From: Echinostoma caproni
Taxonomy: Eukaryota > Platyhelminthes > Trematoda > Plagiorchiida > Echinostomatidae
Length of the DNA: 64,000 bases
Reading direction: 5' to 3'
Assembly: GCA_900618425.1 (NCBI GenBank)
Contig: UZAN01039831.1
Location: 46,012 to 110,011, forward strand
Of this stretch, positions 14,976-29,509 are shown piece by piece. Numbering within the stretch: position 1 is the first letter of the stretch; each line of letters begins with the position of its first letter. The notes beneath the pieces are model-generated. The model was given only the letters and a program-made list of their open reading frames with translations. It was not told the DNA's origin and did not search any database. The position numbers and the translations under genes are program-made.

Positions 14976-15094
14976 CTGAGCCCGTCAAGTTGTTGTTAAA
15001 CGTTCCATTACCAGTTGAGTTAACGTCCTTGGTACCACAAGCAACCGGACCAGGAGACCTTAACCTGTTCTTTTTCACTACCTTCGTTGTTCGC
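14976..15094 (+). CDS. Candidate internal exon, function unknown
   Basis: The segment follows a pyrimidine-rich acceptor (TCTCCTTTCGCCTGTTAG) and is open in one frame with protein-like composition, starting EPVKLLLNVPLPVELTSL. A possible donor, GTATTT, follows. No upstream or downstream exon with matching phase was found and no family was recognised. This could be chance. Confidence 0.18.
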
Positions 15095-15359
15095 GTATTT
15101 ATTGAGTTAATGCTTGGTTAACAGAAATATTCTCAACTGCTAGTGAGTATCAAGTACTATGATAGTCACAAATAAAGCCTCAATTTATTTTTGTTCAATA
15201 GTTTCATCCGTAATTAGGGTACTCACGCGAGTCTTCCAGACATGGTGCAGTACGTGGTAATTACCAATTTACCCAACACGACGTGTGGATGAGTGGAAAG
15301 ACACTTATGGAGCTCAGTGAATTCATCGACGAACGTGAGGCTAACGATAATATCACACA

Positions 15360-15764
15360 TCAATGTGTCGTTTTGATTGTGTGCCTGTGAGATGAACTCC
15401 AGTCCAGTGGTCCATAATTCGTAATCGGTTCCCTAAATTCATAGTGTTCAAATTGGCTTAAAAATTGTGTCACAAATTGCAGAGAGACCACATCTGATAG
15501 GAATTCCTTTGACAAACTTAAAGTTTGCTCCAATGCACATTTTGAAAAAAAGTCGGAAACGAACTCACTTGTTTTTTTATTGGTGAATTCTTTTTCCAGT
15601 TTCAGGTTGATCAGAGAATTATTATCATCTACGGACTGAAAATAAGTACTGCCAATGATTAACAACAGTTTTCTGGACAGGAATGCAAAGTATTCGATGG
15701 TTAACCCTGATTTGGTAAATTTTGGGAAATACCCACAAAGTAGCCTTTACAAGTGACTGACTGA
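15360..15764 (-). CDS. Candidate terminal exon, function unknown
   Basis: The minus strand is open for about 135 codons down to a stop at 15360, directly after a T-rich acceptor (GATTTTTTTTATTATAG ends at 15765). The frame actually stays open a little further upstream. Composition is protein-like, with alternating charged and hydrophobic residues (for example LINLKLEKEFTNKK and EFLSDVVSLQFVTQFLSQFE). By rough expectation a frame this long is near the limit of what this window gives by chance. No family was recognised. Confidence 0.28.
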
Positions 15765-16124
15765 CTATAATAAAAAAAATCCCAAAACGTTCCGAGAAAC
15801 AATGAATAATTTGGCCTCATTAAACTTGTGCGCCACTTTCCAATATCTTAGAGTTCTGAATATCCTTCTATTGATAAAATAAGAGCTAACTATTTGAGTA
15901 AACTAATCACGTTATGCAATGAAGCTTCATAATGACAAGTAGGATTGAAAGGACACAAACTTGAAAATAACTTTTAGATATAGCGATTGTTCCTACTGTA
16001 CTTCATAAATTTCTTTTTTTACACGAACGAATGTTATACAAGTTCAAAAAATTACTCTCACATTTCAGTTTATTTCACACATTGATTTTCTGTATTCCGT
16101 AACATTTTCCTTACCCTCAAGCAG

Positions 16125-16345
16125 TGTTTTGAATGACGAGCGTTTGAAGTATTGTTGGCACATTTGCAATCTACCACATGAAGTCGGTAAAACTCCTTGC
16201 ATTGGTTTGTAGCATGCACACCATTTTTCGTTTCCCTATCTTTCATTTATCAGAGCAAACAGCTCGTGATGCAACTCAACGACTCACATCAGAATTCGGT
16301 GGCAAACCTGAGAGTTTTGGAAGTTTTCCGCTTTCTGCAAGATAA
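16125..16345 (+). CDS. Candidate last two exons of an unknown gene
   Basis: Exon 16125-16186 follows a strong acceptor (ACATTTTCCTTACCCTCAAGCAG) and ends at a GTAAAA donor. A 67-nt intron (16187-16253) with a long pyrimidine tract leads to an exon from 16254 that stops at 16343-16345. Phases match (G|AG). The first exon reads VLNDERLKYCWHICNLPHEV and the second EQTARDATQRLTSEFGGKPE, then SFGSFPLSAR and stop. Splice sites, phase and composition agree, but I do not recognise the protein and found no upstream exon. Confidence 0.35.
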
Positions 16346-19300
16346 CTACTGTGAGGTTCCTCCTTACTACAGTTGTATTGAACTCAAAACTATGTAATTT
16401 GCAGCTGTTCAGATGCTGAATGCAATTATTCCATGCAAGTCATATGAGCATTTTGGAAGTGCAATCTAAAATACGGTGACAATGATCAGAGACTTACAAC
16501 AAAGTACATTTTACTAAGGATCGTTGTAATTGAGTGTCCACTAGTAATGTTTAATTGGAGGAATTCATACATACGAGAGAAAACACTGGTCATCGATTTC
16601 TCGGCTACCGATAATCTGTGGTTAGATTTCCCTTCATGTGCACGTTTTTGAGGGATACGAACAGCATTAAAACCGTATAAAATGTGATGCTGCGAACAAA
16701 ATGATCTATCAGAGAGATGGCAGAATGTTTGATCATATAGGTAATAAATCTGGTGAGTTAGGATGAACTAACGCGTACATATGTGTCAAGATTCTTTGAT
16801 CAGTGGAATGAGAGTACACAGGCCAATTTCAGACAGAGTTGGGCGCATTGATTTCAGAAAGGAAGACTGTTAAGGGATGGTAAGAATGTACAGGCTAGAT
16901 AGAAAAACTTCCGTTATAGTTGTGTTCTCCCTTTGACACATTTTATGTGACTCCGTCCTTTTTTAGACTTTAATTTATGGATTCAGATAATATGAAAACT
17001 CTGTCGGTGACTGTGAACAACTTCATTGATATTTTCGAGATTTGTTTGATTAACTCGTGAAATTTTATCTATTCTATGTCAGTTTTCCTCATTGAGGAAT
17101 GAATGGATGGATGTATGAAATTTATTTGCATAACAATCAAGCTGTGAGTATGACTGGAGTAATATTATCTTCAGAAACTTAATTAATCAATAAAATACTT
17201 TAAGATATCAGTGATCGAGTCATTCATGCATATCGCATCCGCCGTACGTCCCAGTGAACTCTGTCGCGTTTATCATTTATTGCCATAGATTCTAGCAGCT
17301 GTCGGTTCTGTTGTGGTCTGGGATTGTCAGACATCTTATTCAGATTTGTTATCTGACGTGACCATGAGCGAAATGACATCAGACTGGTCTTCCCGGTTGA
17401 AGTGTATTTGGCAAACTTGGCATCTGAGCATTAGAAAAGCATCTCAGTCTGAAATGATTACTGTGCGGTATCCGTTGCACAAAATAATTTCGTTCGCCGT
17501 TAGAATAATATCACTTTTTAAACAGCTGAAATGAGCATTCAATTTGGACTAAAAATAAGTTAATTGTTTAATGGGATTTGAAATCTGTGAAGGAGTCTGG
17601 CCAGCGATTGTGTACCCAGCATTGCGTTTTGTACACGAAGACTGTCAACAGCACGATCAAGTTAAATAAACAAATGAGGACTTTATATGATGAATTGTAC
17701 TCGCATGAATACAAATGACCACAAAACCAAGAGTAGATAAATACCAGATGGGGACGGATAACAAAGTTATTTTGTCTTTTTCAAACCACCAAACTTGTTT
17801 TTGTCTATTTCATGAGCTTTAAAATTTGCTTACATAGGTGTCAGCATTGATTGGGCTGAAACCGCGTTGCGTATGATATGGAACTAGTAGCTACGATGTC
17901 CCATCTCTTTGTCTCTATTCCATTGTACAGAGGGAACATGCATTGTGAGTTACGAACATAAAACAAATAAAGTGCTGTATTTCTCAATTTATAATTAAGG
18001 TACAACATCTCGGATACATTTAGTGCATAAGATATACATTTTTTAAGTTTTAAGGTTTGTTTCGGAGGGCGCTTAGTTGTGATTCAAATAAAATTCAAAG
18101 CATTTATAGGTACCATATACACAATTTTTGAAACTTTTGATAAAAAGTATACATGATTCTTTATCGACGGTAATTTCATGGGTTCTCCTTCTAGTTTATT
18201 CTGACTGTTTACAGTTTATAGTAGCTCGAATTGTGAAGACCAATGTATGGGCCAGAATATATCTGGTGACAAATGATAGCGATCATCCTCATCTCCAATC
18301 AGACCGCGAACGTTTAACCAAGTCTGGTTAATTTCAAGAAATTTTGAGTATAAATATCAGAGTTTGCTACTTGCATGAATATTTTTAATCTTGGGGGATG
18401 GACGGAAACATGTAAGAAAAAATAAGGCACACCTGATCGCAAAACCGTCGGACTCCGGTTATTCAAAACGACAGTTACAGCTAATTGCTCTGTTTCACAA
18501 CTTGGTGGGTAATATTGGGTCTCAAAAGGTTTGCAATAGTAACATGCACGTGGTGGTTTCCATGACAGATCATATCATAGAAATCACGAATATCAAGTCT
18601 AGATTATTTGTAAACAAACCGGTGGGGATTTAAGGTATTTTAATAGTGCCGTTAACTGGTTAACCATGATTTTGCAACATTTCAGTAGAACAAAGGTGCG
18701 GCCAAGTGTACTGCATCCATCCAAAAATTAGGGGATATCGCAAAAGCTGTTAACACATTTACCAGCCACGCAAATGATTATACTAGCGTTTTAGCGCTGT
18801 GAACAAGGAGATCTGAGTTCAAGCAAACACCTCTTCCGACGACACAGGGCTGGTTTCCTGCATTTTCAAATGCAGCAATGAGCTGTCACCTGAAAGCCTC
18901 TTACGCGTATCAAAGAGCTGTTTGAAAACCTAGCACTATTCACGTTGGCCTTTGGTACAGAAAATTTGCCATGCTCATTCGATTCCGTGGTTCTATTTCT
19001 GTTTTGATGCGAACCAAACCTTTTTCTGTAATCTCGGTTTTGTCAAACCGGAAAATGGTCTTTATCGGCGAAAAGATTTCGTTGGCTGCAAATGTTTTCG
19101 TCTTGTATAAAGCACATTTGGAGCACAATGAAATGATAGGAAACACCGTACAGCTGTTCCTAACTGATTGGGCTTCAGCGGACAAGAAGAATCTATGTAC
19201 CTGAATGTAGAGAATTTTACCGGAGAAACAATATCACATTAAATTTTAGAATAATGTCAGAAAATATCTGGAAAGTCTGTGATCGGCCCGATCTATAAAA

Positions 19301-19540
19301 CGCTAATTTTAATCTAGTAGTGCAGCTATTTGTACGCTTCTGTTAAGTTATTTCATCGTCAAAACTCCTCATTTTTCTTTACGCGTGCCAAGTGATCAAT
19401 TAACCTGTCTCAAAAATGATACATTGCTAAGCAAGACAGAACTTGGAAAACCTCTATAAATTTGACCATGTTATATGCAGTATTTTTAAACTTATGCAAA
19501 CAGCTCCTTTTGATAACTCACCCATGGTGCTCCGCTTTAA
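16346..19540. other. No supported gene
   Basis: AT-rich DNA without recognised genes or repeats. The open frame at 18391-18633 (+) has no start or splice support. A B-box-like GAGTTCAAGC near 18817 lacks a matching A box. Confidence 0.45.
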
Positions 19541-19544
19541 TTTG

Positions 19545-19665
19545 CTTTCAACATTCCATTCTTTGTCCTGCTCGTTTATCCAAATGGGGCACCCAAAGAC
19601 AGCAACCAAAACGGGCCCAGGAAAGCGCATGGATAATGGTTGTAAAAACTGAAAACTGAAACTGG
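19545..19665 (+). mobile_element. RTE-type LINE, 3' tail
   Basis: The order is TTTATCCAAATGGGGCACCC, AAGACAGCAACCAAAACGGG, CGCATGGATAATGGTTGTAA, then AACTGAAAACTGAAACTGG. The same order is found at 2.27-2.36 kb and, inverted, at 61.87-61.93 kb, where it follows RTE coding remnants. Little or no coding sequence remains upstream, so this is a short 5'-truncated copy. Confidence 0.6.
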
Positions 19666-22600
19666 TTACATATTTAGTATGATCTACTTCGGGTATATTA
19701 CCGAAGCAAATGTACATGACGGCATAAGTCAAAGGGAAAAGTTATAGAAAACAAGCTTGTTCGTGACGGTTTTGGTTTTGCGAAGATGTAATAAGTATGG
19801 AGTTGTTTAGGAAAATCAATTATTAAAAAATATATGATACCATTATACATACGTGTAACAATAAACTTGGCCACACTCAACAAATGAGGTTAGATCACAG
19901 TAAATAGGTCTCTGAGGTGGGGTGGGAATTAGTCATTGATTACGTCAAGATAAATAAACAGTGTTCACTGGTGAAGCGAAATATTTTGAAGAGAAACCAT
20001 CTCTTCAAAGGGGAAGGAGAGAACAATTAGAGAGAGATATCAGAGCTGAAGCAGTTGACTAAGTTGAAGATGCAATAGCAGGAGACGGAGTAAAAGCTGG
20101 GCGTGCGTGTTGTTACAACCTGAGGAGAACTCTTCACGATAGAGAGAATAAGTATAGTAACCAATGTGTCCATAGGAAAGTAATTTGAATTGATTTAAAT
20201 GGAGAATGAAAACACATACTAAACGTCATAAGAACCGAACTAGAACTCACATGAAAATACCAAGCATAAAACCATTTCATTTTTTATGTTAAAGTTTGTA
20301 ATACTCATTCCTTTGTTGCCTCGTAATGTCCATAAATACTACAAACAAAAATCAACCACCGCTTTGTCGCCAATTCTCATTGATCACCTGTATTTGAGAA
20401 TCACTGTACGCATTATTTACCCTTGTTTGAGGAATTGAATTCGCATGTTATGTTCCTGATATCAGCTGCCATTTTCGTAAAAACCATATTTCCCTCAATT
20501 TTTGGAAAACCAAATTCCTGAATTCATTTTTGAGCTCGGAACGATCCCGGACTTTTTTCTTCAGTGACAATACCTTGAAAGTTGTAATTAGTTTGGCTAC
20601 TGGTTGAGTGATGAAAATGTACCTCGTAAACCATTAGAACATATCTAAAACCATAGACAATCGGCTTATTCTGCCTCCATAACAGCTTGGGAATTAGTTA
20701 AAAATTGATTCTAAGGTATACCATACTCAACTATAAAAAGAACATAAAACGACTTCTCAGCTGACTGTGTTGAAATAGGCAGCAGCACTCCGTTTGAGTT
20801 AGAAGCTACACTGCAAGAATCCTCCTCAGAAAAGTAATGAGGCTTTTTCAATATAATATGCCAGTCGTCTTTAGGTAGAATGCGATCTGTGCAAATCAAA
20901 TCAGAATACGGAATCCAATAGTTAACTGAATTTCTTTCTTCTTAGTTTAAATGAATTTCTACCGGCTGTCTTTACGCAAAATGATACCACATCTAGAATA
21001 TATGTTCCAAAGAGAAGATCGCCATCAGTGTTTCCACTAAAATTATCATAGTTTGATCATCCGATTGTCAGGTGTCTTGCATTTTTCTAAATCATCCTTT
21101 GCATTTATTTCTGTACTTGTAGACATAGAACCCATGGCAACATTCTTCCCTTGATTCAGTTGAAAACACTTGACTTCATGGGGCATCAAAACGTGCTTTC
21201 TGAAAAGCCTGAACATAAAGAACAATTCTGCTGGTGTCAGAAACAACTTTCATGGGCATGGAAAATGCGAAGACCAAAGTGAACATATTTTTCACTAATC
21301 AGATGTTCCAAACGAGTGCTCATGGTAAAATAATTTGTGCAGTTCCGAAAATTGGTGTAGATTTCATGCTGTATTTTTATCCGTGGAACAATGAGCACCC
21401 GTGCACTGCGTCTGGTGCCAACTGTCGGTGAACTCTGTTTCTTTGATATATGTTGTTCACCTTCCTCAATCAAGTCGCAACACAGTTGTCAGTGTTGTGA
21501 TGTGATTACTTACTGCTACAAACTGGACGCTGTCTGTGTTTTGCATTATTTGGTAAAAAGAAAAAGCTATTTGTACGCATGGTAACGAGCCCATGCGGAT
21601 TCATTACTTACACTGAAGTTTAAAGCACTTACCAGAAACACTAAAGATAAGTAGTTGCATGGATCGGACAACGATGATTGTAAATTCCCCAATAAAATTC
21701 ACCTCTCTTGGCCCGGATAACCCTGGCAGTATCGCTCCCACATGCCAATAATGGAACTTTTTCCTTTGAGGAACATAATTGCGCTGTGATTTACTTACTA
21801 CGCAGTCAGTGTGAATATATATACATTCAAATTCTGATGCCTTCTAGAATCACCAGATCTAACTTATCGTCATTCATTGAAAGGTTGTCGTGTAACCCCA
21901 ACTCACTGTTGAACATTTGACTTCGTTTATGTGCGCACAATCTACTCAGAAAAGACATGATAGATGAAATACACCCTACTAGACAAAACATTGTTCTGCG
22001 ACTACATTTCATGTACTCAAACTATATTTATCTCTAATTTGTGGCAAAGCAATTCCAGATAAGATAATTGGTCTTTTAAAGCGACCCTCTTGTTTCACGT
22101 GACCATGAGAAATAAAGACTGCACTCCGACTTAAGTGGTGGTAGCACTGGTGAATAAAATACTGATGATCTGCTCCAAGAAGAATTTTATGTTACACTTT
22201 ATGATCGATAATGCCTCAAATAAATAAATCATAGCAGGATACCAGTGCAAAACATTCAAATATCGAAGAAAACTCAACTTTCCTAATTTAAATATTACAG
22301 AAATACTCTTGACAGTGTTTCTAGTGGTTGGTTATAAAGTGCATTCCTAAGTTCAGTAATCAGCTCGGAACACCAGTGGATTACCGGTCATGATTGCAGT
22401 ACAAAAGCATTCTTGTGAACCAACAAGACTAATTCAATTTGTTCACTTACTTGATCTCCCAAGAAACGAGCATACAAGCTCCCAAAATAACCACACCACC
22501 GATTTCCAATTGGATTGGTTGAGCAAAATGCTTACAGAATCCCACAAAGTCCAAATGTGAGTTTTATTATGTGAACAGCTTGTTTCTCTTTCATGCATCG

Positions 22601-25600
22601 CTTCTTGCAAAGGATATTCTCAAGAATGAATCGTCTGTCGGTCGCAAAAAAGAGGAATGTCATATAAGGTTTCAGGTACAATATTATCACATGATATAAA
22701 TTCCTTCTAATTATGTATGTGGTCTCCTTAGTGTAGACATTTGAGGTACACCAGTGTTTCATCATGTCTCTACTTGAATAAAAAACAGTTTGTGCACAAA
22801 CTATTTAGAACAGTTTTGCTGAAGGGCTTCCCTAACGGTAAAAGATTAGTGGTGACACTCCAATCTACGTTTCAGACAACTCAATTAAACTGATATCTCC
22901 CTAAGTGGATGTTGGGTGATACCTTTCAACGCACGTTTTGAATGGCTTGGATTCTGTGATATCAGATTCGCAAAAATGACCTCCAGAATGTCATGGAAAT
23001 GCGTTCCTTTGACCCTTTTCGAAATTTTTTTCCTTATCAGTGTGGTACCTAATCGTTAACGAGCATTCTATTGTTATGTTTTCAAAGGCGAATAACGGTC
23101 AGGGTATCGGTAAATTTACATTCATACAACAAAATGTCTCATTTGAGTAAGGCTTCTGAATTCTCACAGATTTACATGGTTTGATAATAGATGTGCATTC
23201 TTGTAGTTACCATGTTGAACACAGCAATTTTCTCCAACAAATGTTTTTCATTTTCGAATATTGAAAATCCGCCTATCACATCTCTTTGCGAACTATTCAC
23301 AGGTGTGAGTAGTGTCCCACAACACTATAACTCTAAACTCTAAACTTTGCCATACTTTGTATACAGTCCATTGAACACTGATAGCAAACCAGGGACCAAT
23401 GTGCATTAAATATGACAGAAACCACCCGTTAGGAAACCAATATGCATTACACCTGCAGATAAAGTCCACGTTCGATTCATCAAATAGTCCACGTCCTCTT
23501 GAACAGTGATTCTTAAAGCTTGGGGCTGTAATGGATTGCAAAAGGAATGCGACAATCGACCCTCCGTATTCTTCAATAGTGAGGACCTACGTTAAATACT
23601 TCTTGGAGTGCTAGCGGGTTCTCCGGTTTTGTTACGGCATGTCACGTTTTGTCATAGTCGGCAAACAGCACCTCTTTGATTCCAGAAGTGAGTATAAGTG
23701 AGAAAACAATTAACGAAATTTATTTCTTTGAGTTATAAATGGTCATTTTGTTATCTTTTTCAAATTACCAACAAAGTAAAAGCGATGCAAGCCATCAACT
23801 TTGCATGCTTTCTTTCAGCTCTCTGCGTGAATAACTTACGTTGGTTGGATAGAAAAACCTCTCTTCATAAAACTCGTGGAATTTCTAGGGAGTTTATAAG
23901 AACATGTCCTCACTGTCAATGGTCCTTTTTCAAGGACCTTAGGGTCTATTGGTTATTCATCCCTAGAATGAGTAATCCTGTTTTTTTGGTCACACCAGGA
24001 AACTTGTTCTAGCGTGTGATCTCACACTATGGTTTTTTATTACGAGTGTAACTTTACGATAAATGAGCGGTAATGGTCAAAACCTTACTTTTATTCGCTG
24101 ATTGCGATTTTCGCTTTCCTACCTTTGGAACAATCGATTTGGTATAAAATATGCAAACTACAGTTGCTGATATGTATGAAACGGAACTTTTAAACGTCTG
24201 TTCAAGGCGGACATCAGATTTTTAATTCTAAGGGAAAAAACCATTGTTTGCAATCACGTGAGGCTGATATTTTCATGCCAAAGATTACACCCGATATACT
24301 AATCACAAGCAGCAAACTTTGAGTGGAAATAAGTAATTTATCCTTAGTTAGAAATTATCTACTTCACAAACGGGCCTATGAGTATAGCTGAAGCAACTTT
24401 GAAAACCATTCATGCGGTCAAAACGATGTTACCAAATGTTTGTAACTCCGTCGGGATAGTAACAGTCACTACATCTGGTATATCACACATTTCAAGTGTG
24501 AAACTCTTGTTTTTGTGCAGATAATTTATTTCATGTGAACAGCTCAGATCTCTGGATAACCTTAATCTAGTTGTTTATGAGTGAAAATGTTGTTGTGCGT
24601 CGAAGCCTTTTAGGGAGAGGAGAATTTTGCATTTTTCGTCAAAGAAAACAGGGTGGTTACAAGTAACACATGGAATTGAGTTGGTATGCAAGGATGTTAA
24701 ATAAAAAGAGAATGTCCATTTTTGTTAACCGCTGAGACGAATTAATTTTCTGTGTAACCTCAAGAATGCAGTGGGTTTGCAGTGTGAATATCATACTTTG
24801 AGTACCGTTGTTTTGTATCTATTCACGCATTTTACTGTGAAAAGGAGTGTTTCGGTATTGCTCTCCAAATGCCACTGCTCTGGGAACACTGCACAAAGTA
24901 CTGGTTTTCTATTATTCCAAGCAGAATTTTGTTTTGAAAATCATTAGCCTTATCGAACTAGAAGTTTAAGATAACTCGGAACAAACTAGAGAAGACACTT
25001 TAGAGTTTCAGTGGTAGAGAGGGGTATGCGCAACACGATGGAAAACGCAAAACAACCGAGCGGTCTCTTGGCAAACTATGGCATTTATAATTCTGCTCGA
25101 GATTGACACATCACAATCCCAGTAAACGTGCTTCACTCGAACTGCCTCACCCAGTTTAAACAACTTGGAAATGCTTCTGCAAATTTCCGGAACCGTTTGC
25201 TACAAATTGATGTGGCTTTATGGGTGCCAGTGTATTCAAACAGTCTCCAAATACTGACGTTGTCTAATACAACCGCTGTCAAACAGTATGAAAACAGTTA
25301 TTCCGCTTCAGTAACAAATTTAGAGATTTCTATGTTACAAAATCGATCAATTACAGTCTGAAAGTAAACTAGTGAACAAAAACAAACGAGCTCAATGCTT
25401 TTCATTTGAGCACAGTTAATGACTGTTTAATCATAAAACATTCATTTTTAAATAGATTATGCTTGAAATTTAGTTTTAGAGGTAAATTTTCTTTCGAAAT
25501 AACCGGTTTTCTCTAATAATAAATGGAGAAACAAATGAAACAGAAGAATATTTTGCCATTCAACTCTCTCTTACTTTCAAATTGATTATCTATTTGGTGA

Positions 25601-28600
25601 TATTCACATAAATGACAGCATGTTTAGTGCGTGCTCAAAAAGGAACCGACTGTTAAACGGATTTGGCGTATTTAGACAATGCATCAAGAATGTTCTCGGG
25701 AGAAAATAATCCGTTCAATCAAACTTTCTTTTGAATACCAGACTAAGTAATTACCAATAAAACACTGATAACTTTGATTCAAAGCAGATATTTGTAATTT
25801 TGTTTTTTTCCAAAGTAAATAACCGACGCCATGGAAACCAAGTAGGGTAATCGGTTCCGTGCAAACCCGCAACGTAAGACGATAAGACCTCTATTCCCAT
25901 CACAAAGCTGTAAGTTCAGACTAATAGGATGGGAAACAGTGCACACTTCCGCGAAACGGTAAACTCCGCAGAATGAGACGACTTGAAAAGAATGCGGTGA
26001 TTGCAGATACGTGCACCTGTCAATCATTGCTCATCTTTCATCCGACTATTCAGAAAAGAGAAAAAGAGAGAAAAAGAAGATAATTGGGGTGCATCAAGCG
26101 AAAAAACACCGTCTGCAATAAGTGACTATACACACTTTTTGAAACTAATTACCAGCATGAAAAAAATTAATATCTTTCCCCTCTGTGGATGAGACGAACA
26201 CTCCTCCTAGCTATCTTATCTGGCGGTCGAATTTTTCTCTTTTTTCTGAGTGGTTTCAACAGCTTGAGAGAACATTTTGATGTGTATTAACTGGACATTT
26301 GTAACAGATCCAGGTCATGCCTGCTCTATCGTCTGTTTCTGTTTATTCCACTCTACCGTTCTTCTTAGTGTTGCCCCACGAATCGTTTTCCTGTTAGTTG
26401 TGAATTGTTAAAATTTTTACAAATTGTCTATAACATACAATCAACAAAATGGTCACTAAAACATTCTGAAAAACAAAACATTTCAAGCAATTCAAAGTCT
26501 TTCGCTACAAAATGCTCAAATCGAGAACGAATAACGTACTGCTCTCGCAAGAAATTACAGTAATACTATTTAGCAACATCTAAAGAGCTTTTTCTCCAGC
26601 TACTGATTATGTTGGGTTTTGTATAACCTGGGTTTTACTAAACTGTATGCTAACCTCTTTGTATATATAAATATATATATATGATTTCTAGAAATAATCG
26701 TAAAATTATACGATTCTTTGAGACCGAGTCCTGTGGTTGTTTCATTGATGAAGACCGCCAACAAGAGTTTGTTCATTCTTTGTCTCAAAAATGACATTTC
26801 CCCCTATTTATGGATCTGATACAAATTGTATACAGTGTGTCAGTGACACAAAATTGAATGAATCCAAATCACGAAAAACAACAATATAAACACAACGGTG
26901 GTAACTTAATCATTTTTTACATGGGCAAAGTCATCTCACCGTACGATTTTCACGAAGTTATGACCCAAGTAGATATTTGCTGAGGACCAGATTATCACAT
27001 TGACTGCATCCGACAGTGAATTGAACTATTTAATGATACACTCCTAACAGAGAACTAACAGCACGTGGATATTGTAACCCTTTCATTTCTATGGTCGAAC
27101 GCCGCAACCGGTTGAGAATGATCGTTGACGCAAAAACAACTGAATCAATTACCATTCCAATGTATGCACATCTTTTTTATTCAGAGTAATCAACCGAGCG
27201 ATTCACTTTTATTACACTATTTTCTCCCAACTGTGATGCTTTCATTTATTTCGGTGAGTGCTCAGTTAACCACTTTGGAATGTAATTGCAGATTCAACCA
27301 AAAAAGAGGATCAAAAAACAATATTATTTTTGTTTTTTCCCAAGTGTTTGCGAAACAGATATTCCCCTTCATTGATACTGCCATATAGTGAGAGATACCA
27401 CATTTAAATAGGTACGCGTCTGACAAGTATTTTGCAACAGCTTATAGCATCGAAAGGACAGATTGGCTGTCACGGATCACTGATTATCAGTTTGTGATCG
27501 ACGTTATTCTATGATAACGCCATGAGAAAACCTGTAAACGCAAGGCTGGTTTGCAAACTACATTTGATTGCAATAGATTCCTTTTCATACAAACTCAGGT
27601 ATGATACAGTATTCTAGACATCGGGTAACTATCGAAAAATCGCCCAAAGTGAATAGTATTCATGGTTTACAGACGATTTTCATGTATGTCATCATCGTAC
27701 ATTGCGTTATAGAATGTAGGGAAACTGAGAAGTCAATCATAGCTGAATGTTGGAACTGCGCAGCAAATTTACACGATTCAAACAACTTTAGGTTCACTGT
27801 CTTCAAGCACAACACAGTCTGGTTGTTCGAAAACGTATTGTCTATATATCACGTCTGGGTTTCTAGCGTTCTCCTTTTGGTGTCAAAATACATTTTGTAT
27901 GAAAACCATTATCGTTATATTTAACTCAAATTTTTGTGATATCTACAGCAAATCAACAAACTAAACTTGACACGTCTTGTCTGAAATGTTTGCTCCACCC
28001 TTGTGTTTCTTCCGTATAACTTCGAAACTTGAAAACTGCTTGAGCGCCGATAACTCTTGCACTGAATAAATTTATGTTCCGAATTTCATTAGGCTTTCTG
28101 TTTTTAGGGAGACAGCCTATGTGAATGACGTTTATTCGCGAGAAAAACGTGAAACCTGTAGTTGTCATTTCAACAGCAAACTAAGGCCTTCGTATTCATA
28201 AAGACTGAGATTCATCTAAACACCCAAATGCCAGTAAATACGAGAAAAGAAAGTCATTTCTGTAAATCACAGGTGTGCGCTTTTTATTGGACTGAATAAT
28301 GCTAGCTTTCTTCAAAATATTAAGTACACTTAAATCATGGTTTGGAAGGTAATTTGCCTAAATTACTCACACTGAAAATATACTTCGATTGAAATAATAT
28401 GCTCAAACGACGAAGATACAACGACTTACGTGAATATACCACTATATAAATCAATTCATTATAGGAATGATAGTGGTTTAACAGTACGGGTGGGGAGTCT
28501 AATTTCTTGCAGATTTAACCACTGTTACTGTAATACGGACGTACTCCACGGCTCTCCTATCGTAGCATAACTGACACGAATGCTTGACAGGATTTCCCCC

Positions 28601-29242
28601 AGCTCTTGTTCCCCCAGTTGGAAATGATACGAGCGCAAGCGGTGGGCGAAACAGCGGGGATCGGCGACAAAGTGTTATAATTCCACAAGGCCGTGCCAAA
28701 AAAGGGATACTGATTTATTACAAACAACTGTACGGGTATCTGTAAACTGATAGACATACCTAAAAATCTCTCATTTGCAACAGGTCTTCAGAATTCCCAC
28801 AAGAACGCAAGATAATTCGTACAACGGCACAATGGTAGATGCGCATTTCCCGTAGTCACCATTTTGAACATAATAATTTGCTCTAAGAGGTCTTGTTCAT
28901 TTTTGACCGATGAGTGAAACACCGAATCACGTTCTTCCGCGCAATTCAAACGCGCTACTCATGCTAACGGATTCCAAGGAAACATTGACAAACATTTCCC
29001 CCCGTGCGTAGATATTTACGACAAATCTGCAAAGCAAAGGGAACAAACCGCCATATCCTCAAACAATGTGGTGTAATACAAGCACCCACGATAAAATATT
29101 ACCTGCAAGGTTGCCACGTATTATAAGATCCGTCTATATTCTCATCTATGTTCGATTGGCGTCACCCAACATCTTCCTATGCAATCCCTATGTGAAAAAT
29201 AAATAGCAAATAAAATTATTATTCTCTTCATTAGTTTTACAG
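19666..29242. other. No firmly supported gene
   Basis: About 9.6 kb of AT-rich DNA. There is a purine-rich stretch at 19985-20090, a GAAAAAGAGA-type tract at 26050-26085 and an AT dinucleotide tract near 26663-26690. Several open frames of 60-107 codons have compositions expected of random AT-rich DNA. A large intron or intergenic region fits. Confidence 0.45.
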
Positions 29243-29509
29243 ATTGTGTTAACTGTACGAAGTAAAATAATACACGTTGGAACAGCTATCCGCAACTTAC
29301 AAGCCCATTTGCATAATAAGTTCATTGATTGAACGCAAATGTGAGAGACCAGTTGAGCATCTCTTATCAAAATGTATGATGTGATGTTCTAGACTGTACG
29401 GAAAAATCTGAACAATGGCTGCCGGTTCTCTATGACAACATAATCCCAGTTATCTGGTTTGACGAATTTCTTCATGTTCATTGGTCGGTTTGCGGATTGA
29501 TTCCAGTTG
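29243..29509 (+). CDS. Candidate exon pair, function unknown
   Basis: A 19-nt exon (29243-29261) lies between a good acceptor (TTCATTAGTTTTACAG) and a GTAAAA donor. It joins in phase (A|AC) to 29393-29509, which ends in a strong GTGAGT donor. The second exon reads CTEKSEQWLPVLYDNIIPVI, then WFDEFLHVHWSVCGLIPV. Composition and phase support coding; the micro-exon is uncertain and no family was recognised. Confidence 0.25.

Noticed and set aside
22160..22185. CTGATGA core sequence
   Set aside because: No GAAA or helix partners in range.
23698..24012. 104-codon open frame
   Set aside because: No motif, no exon signals at its borders.
27601..27924. 107-codon open frame
   Set aside because: Phe/Ile/Tyr/Val-rich as expected by chance; no supporting signals.
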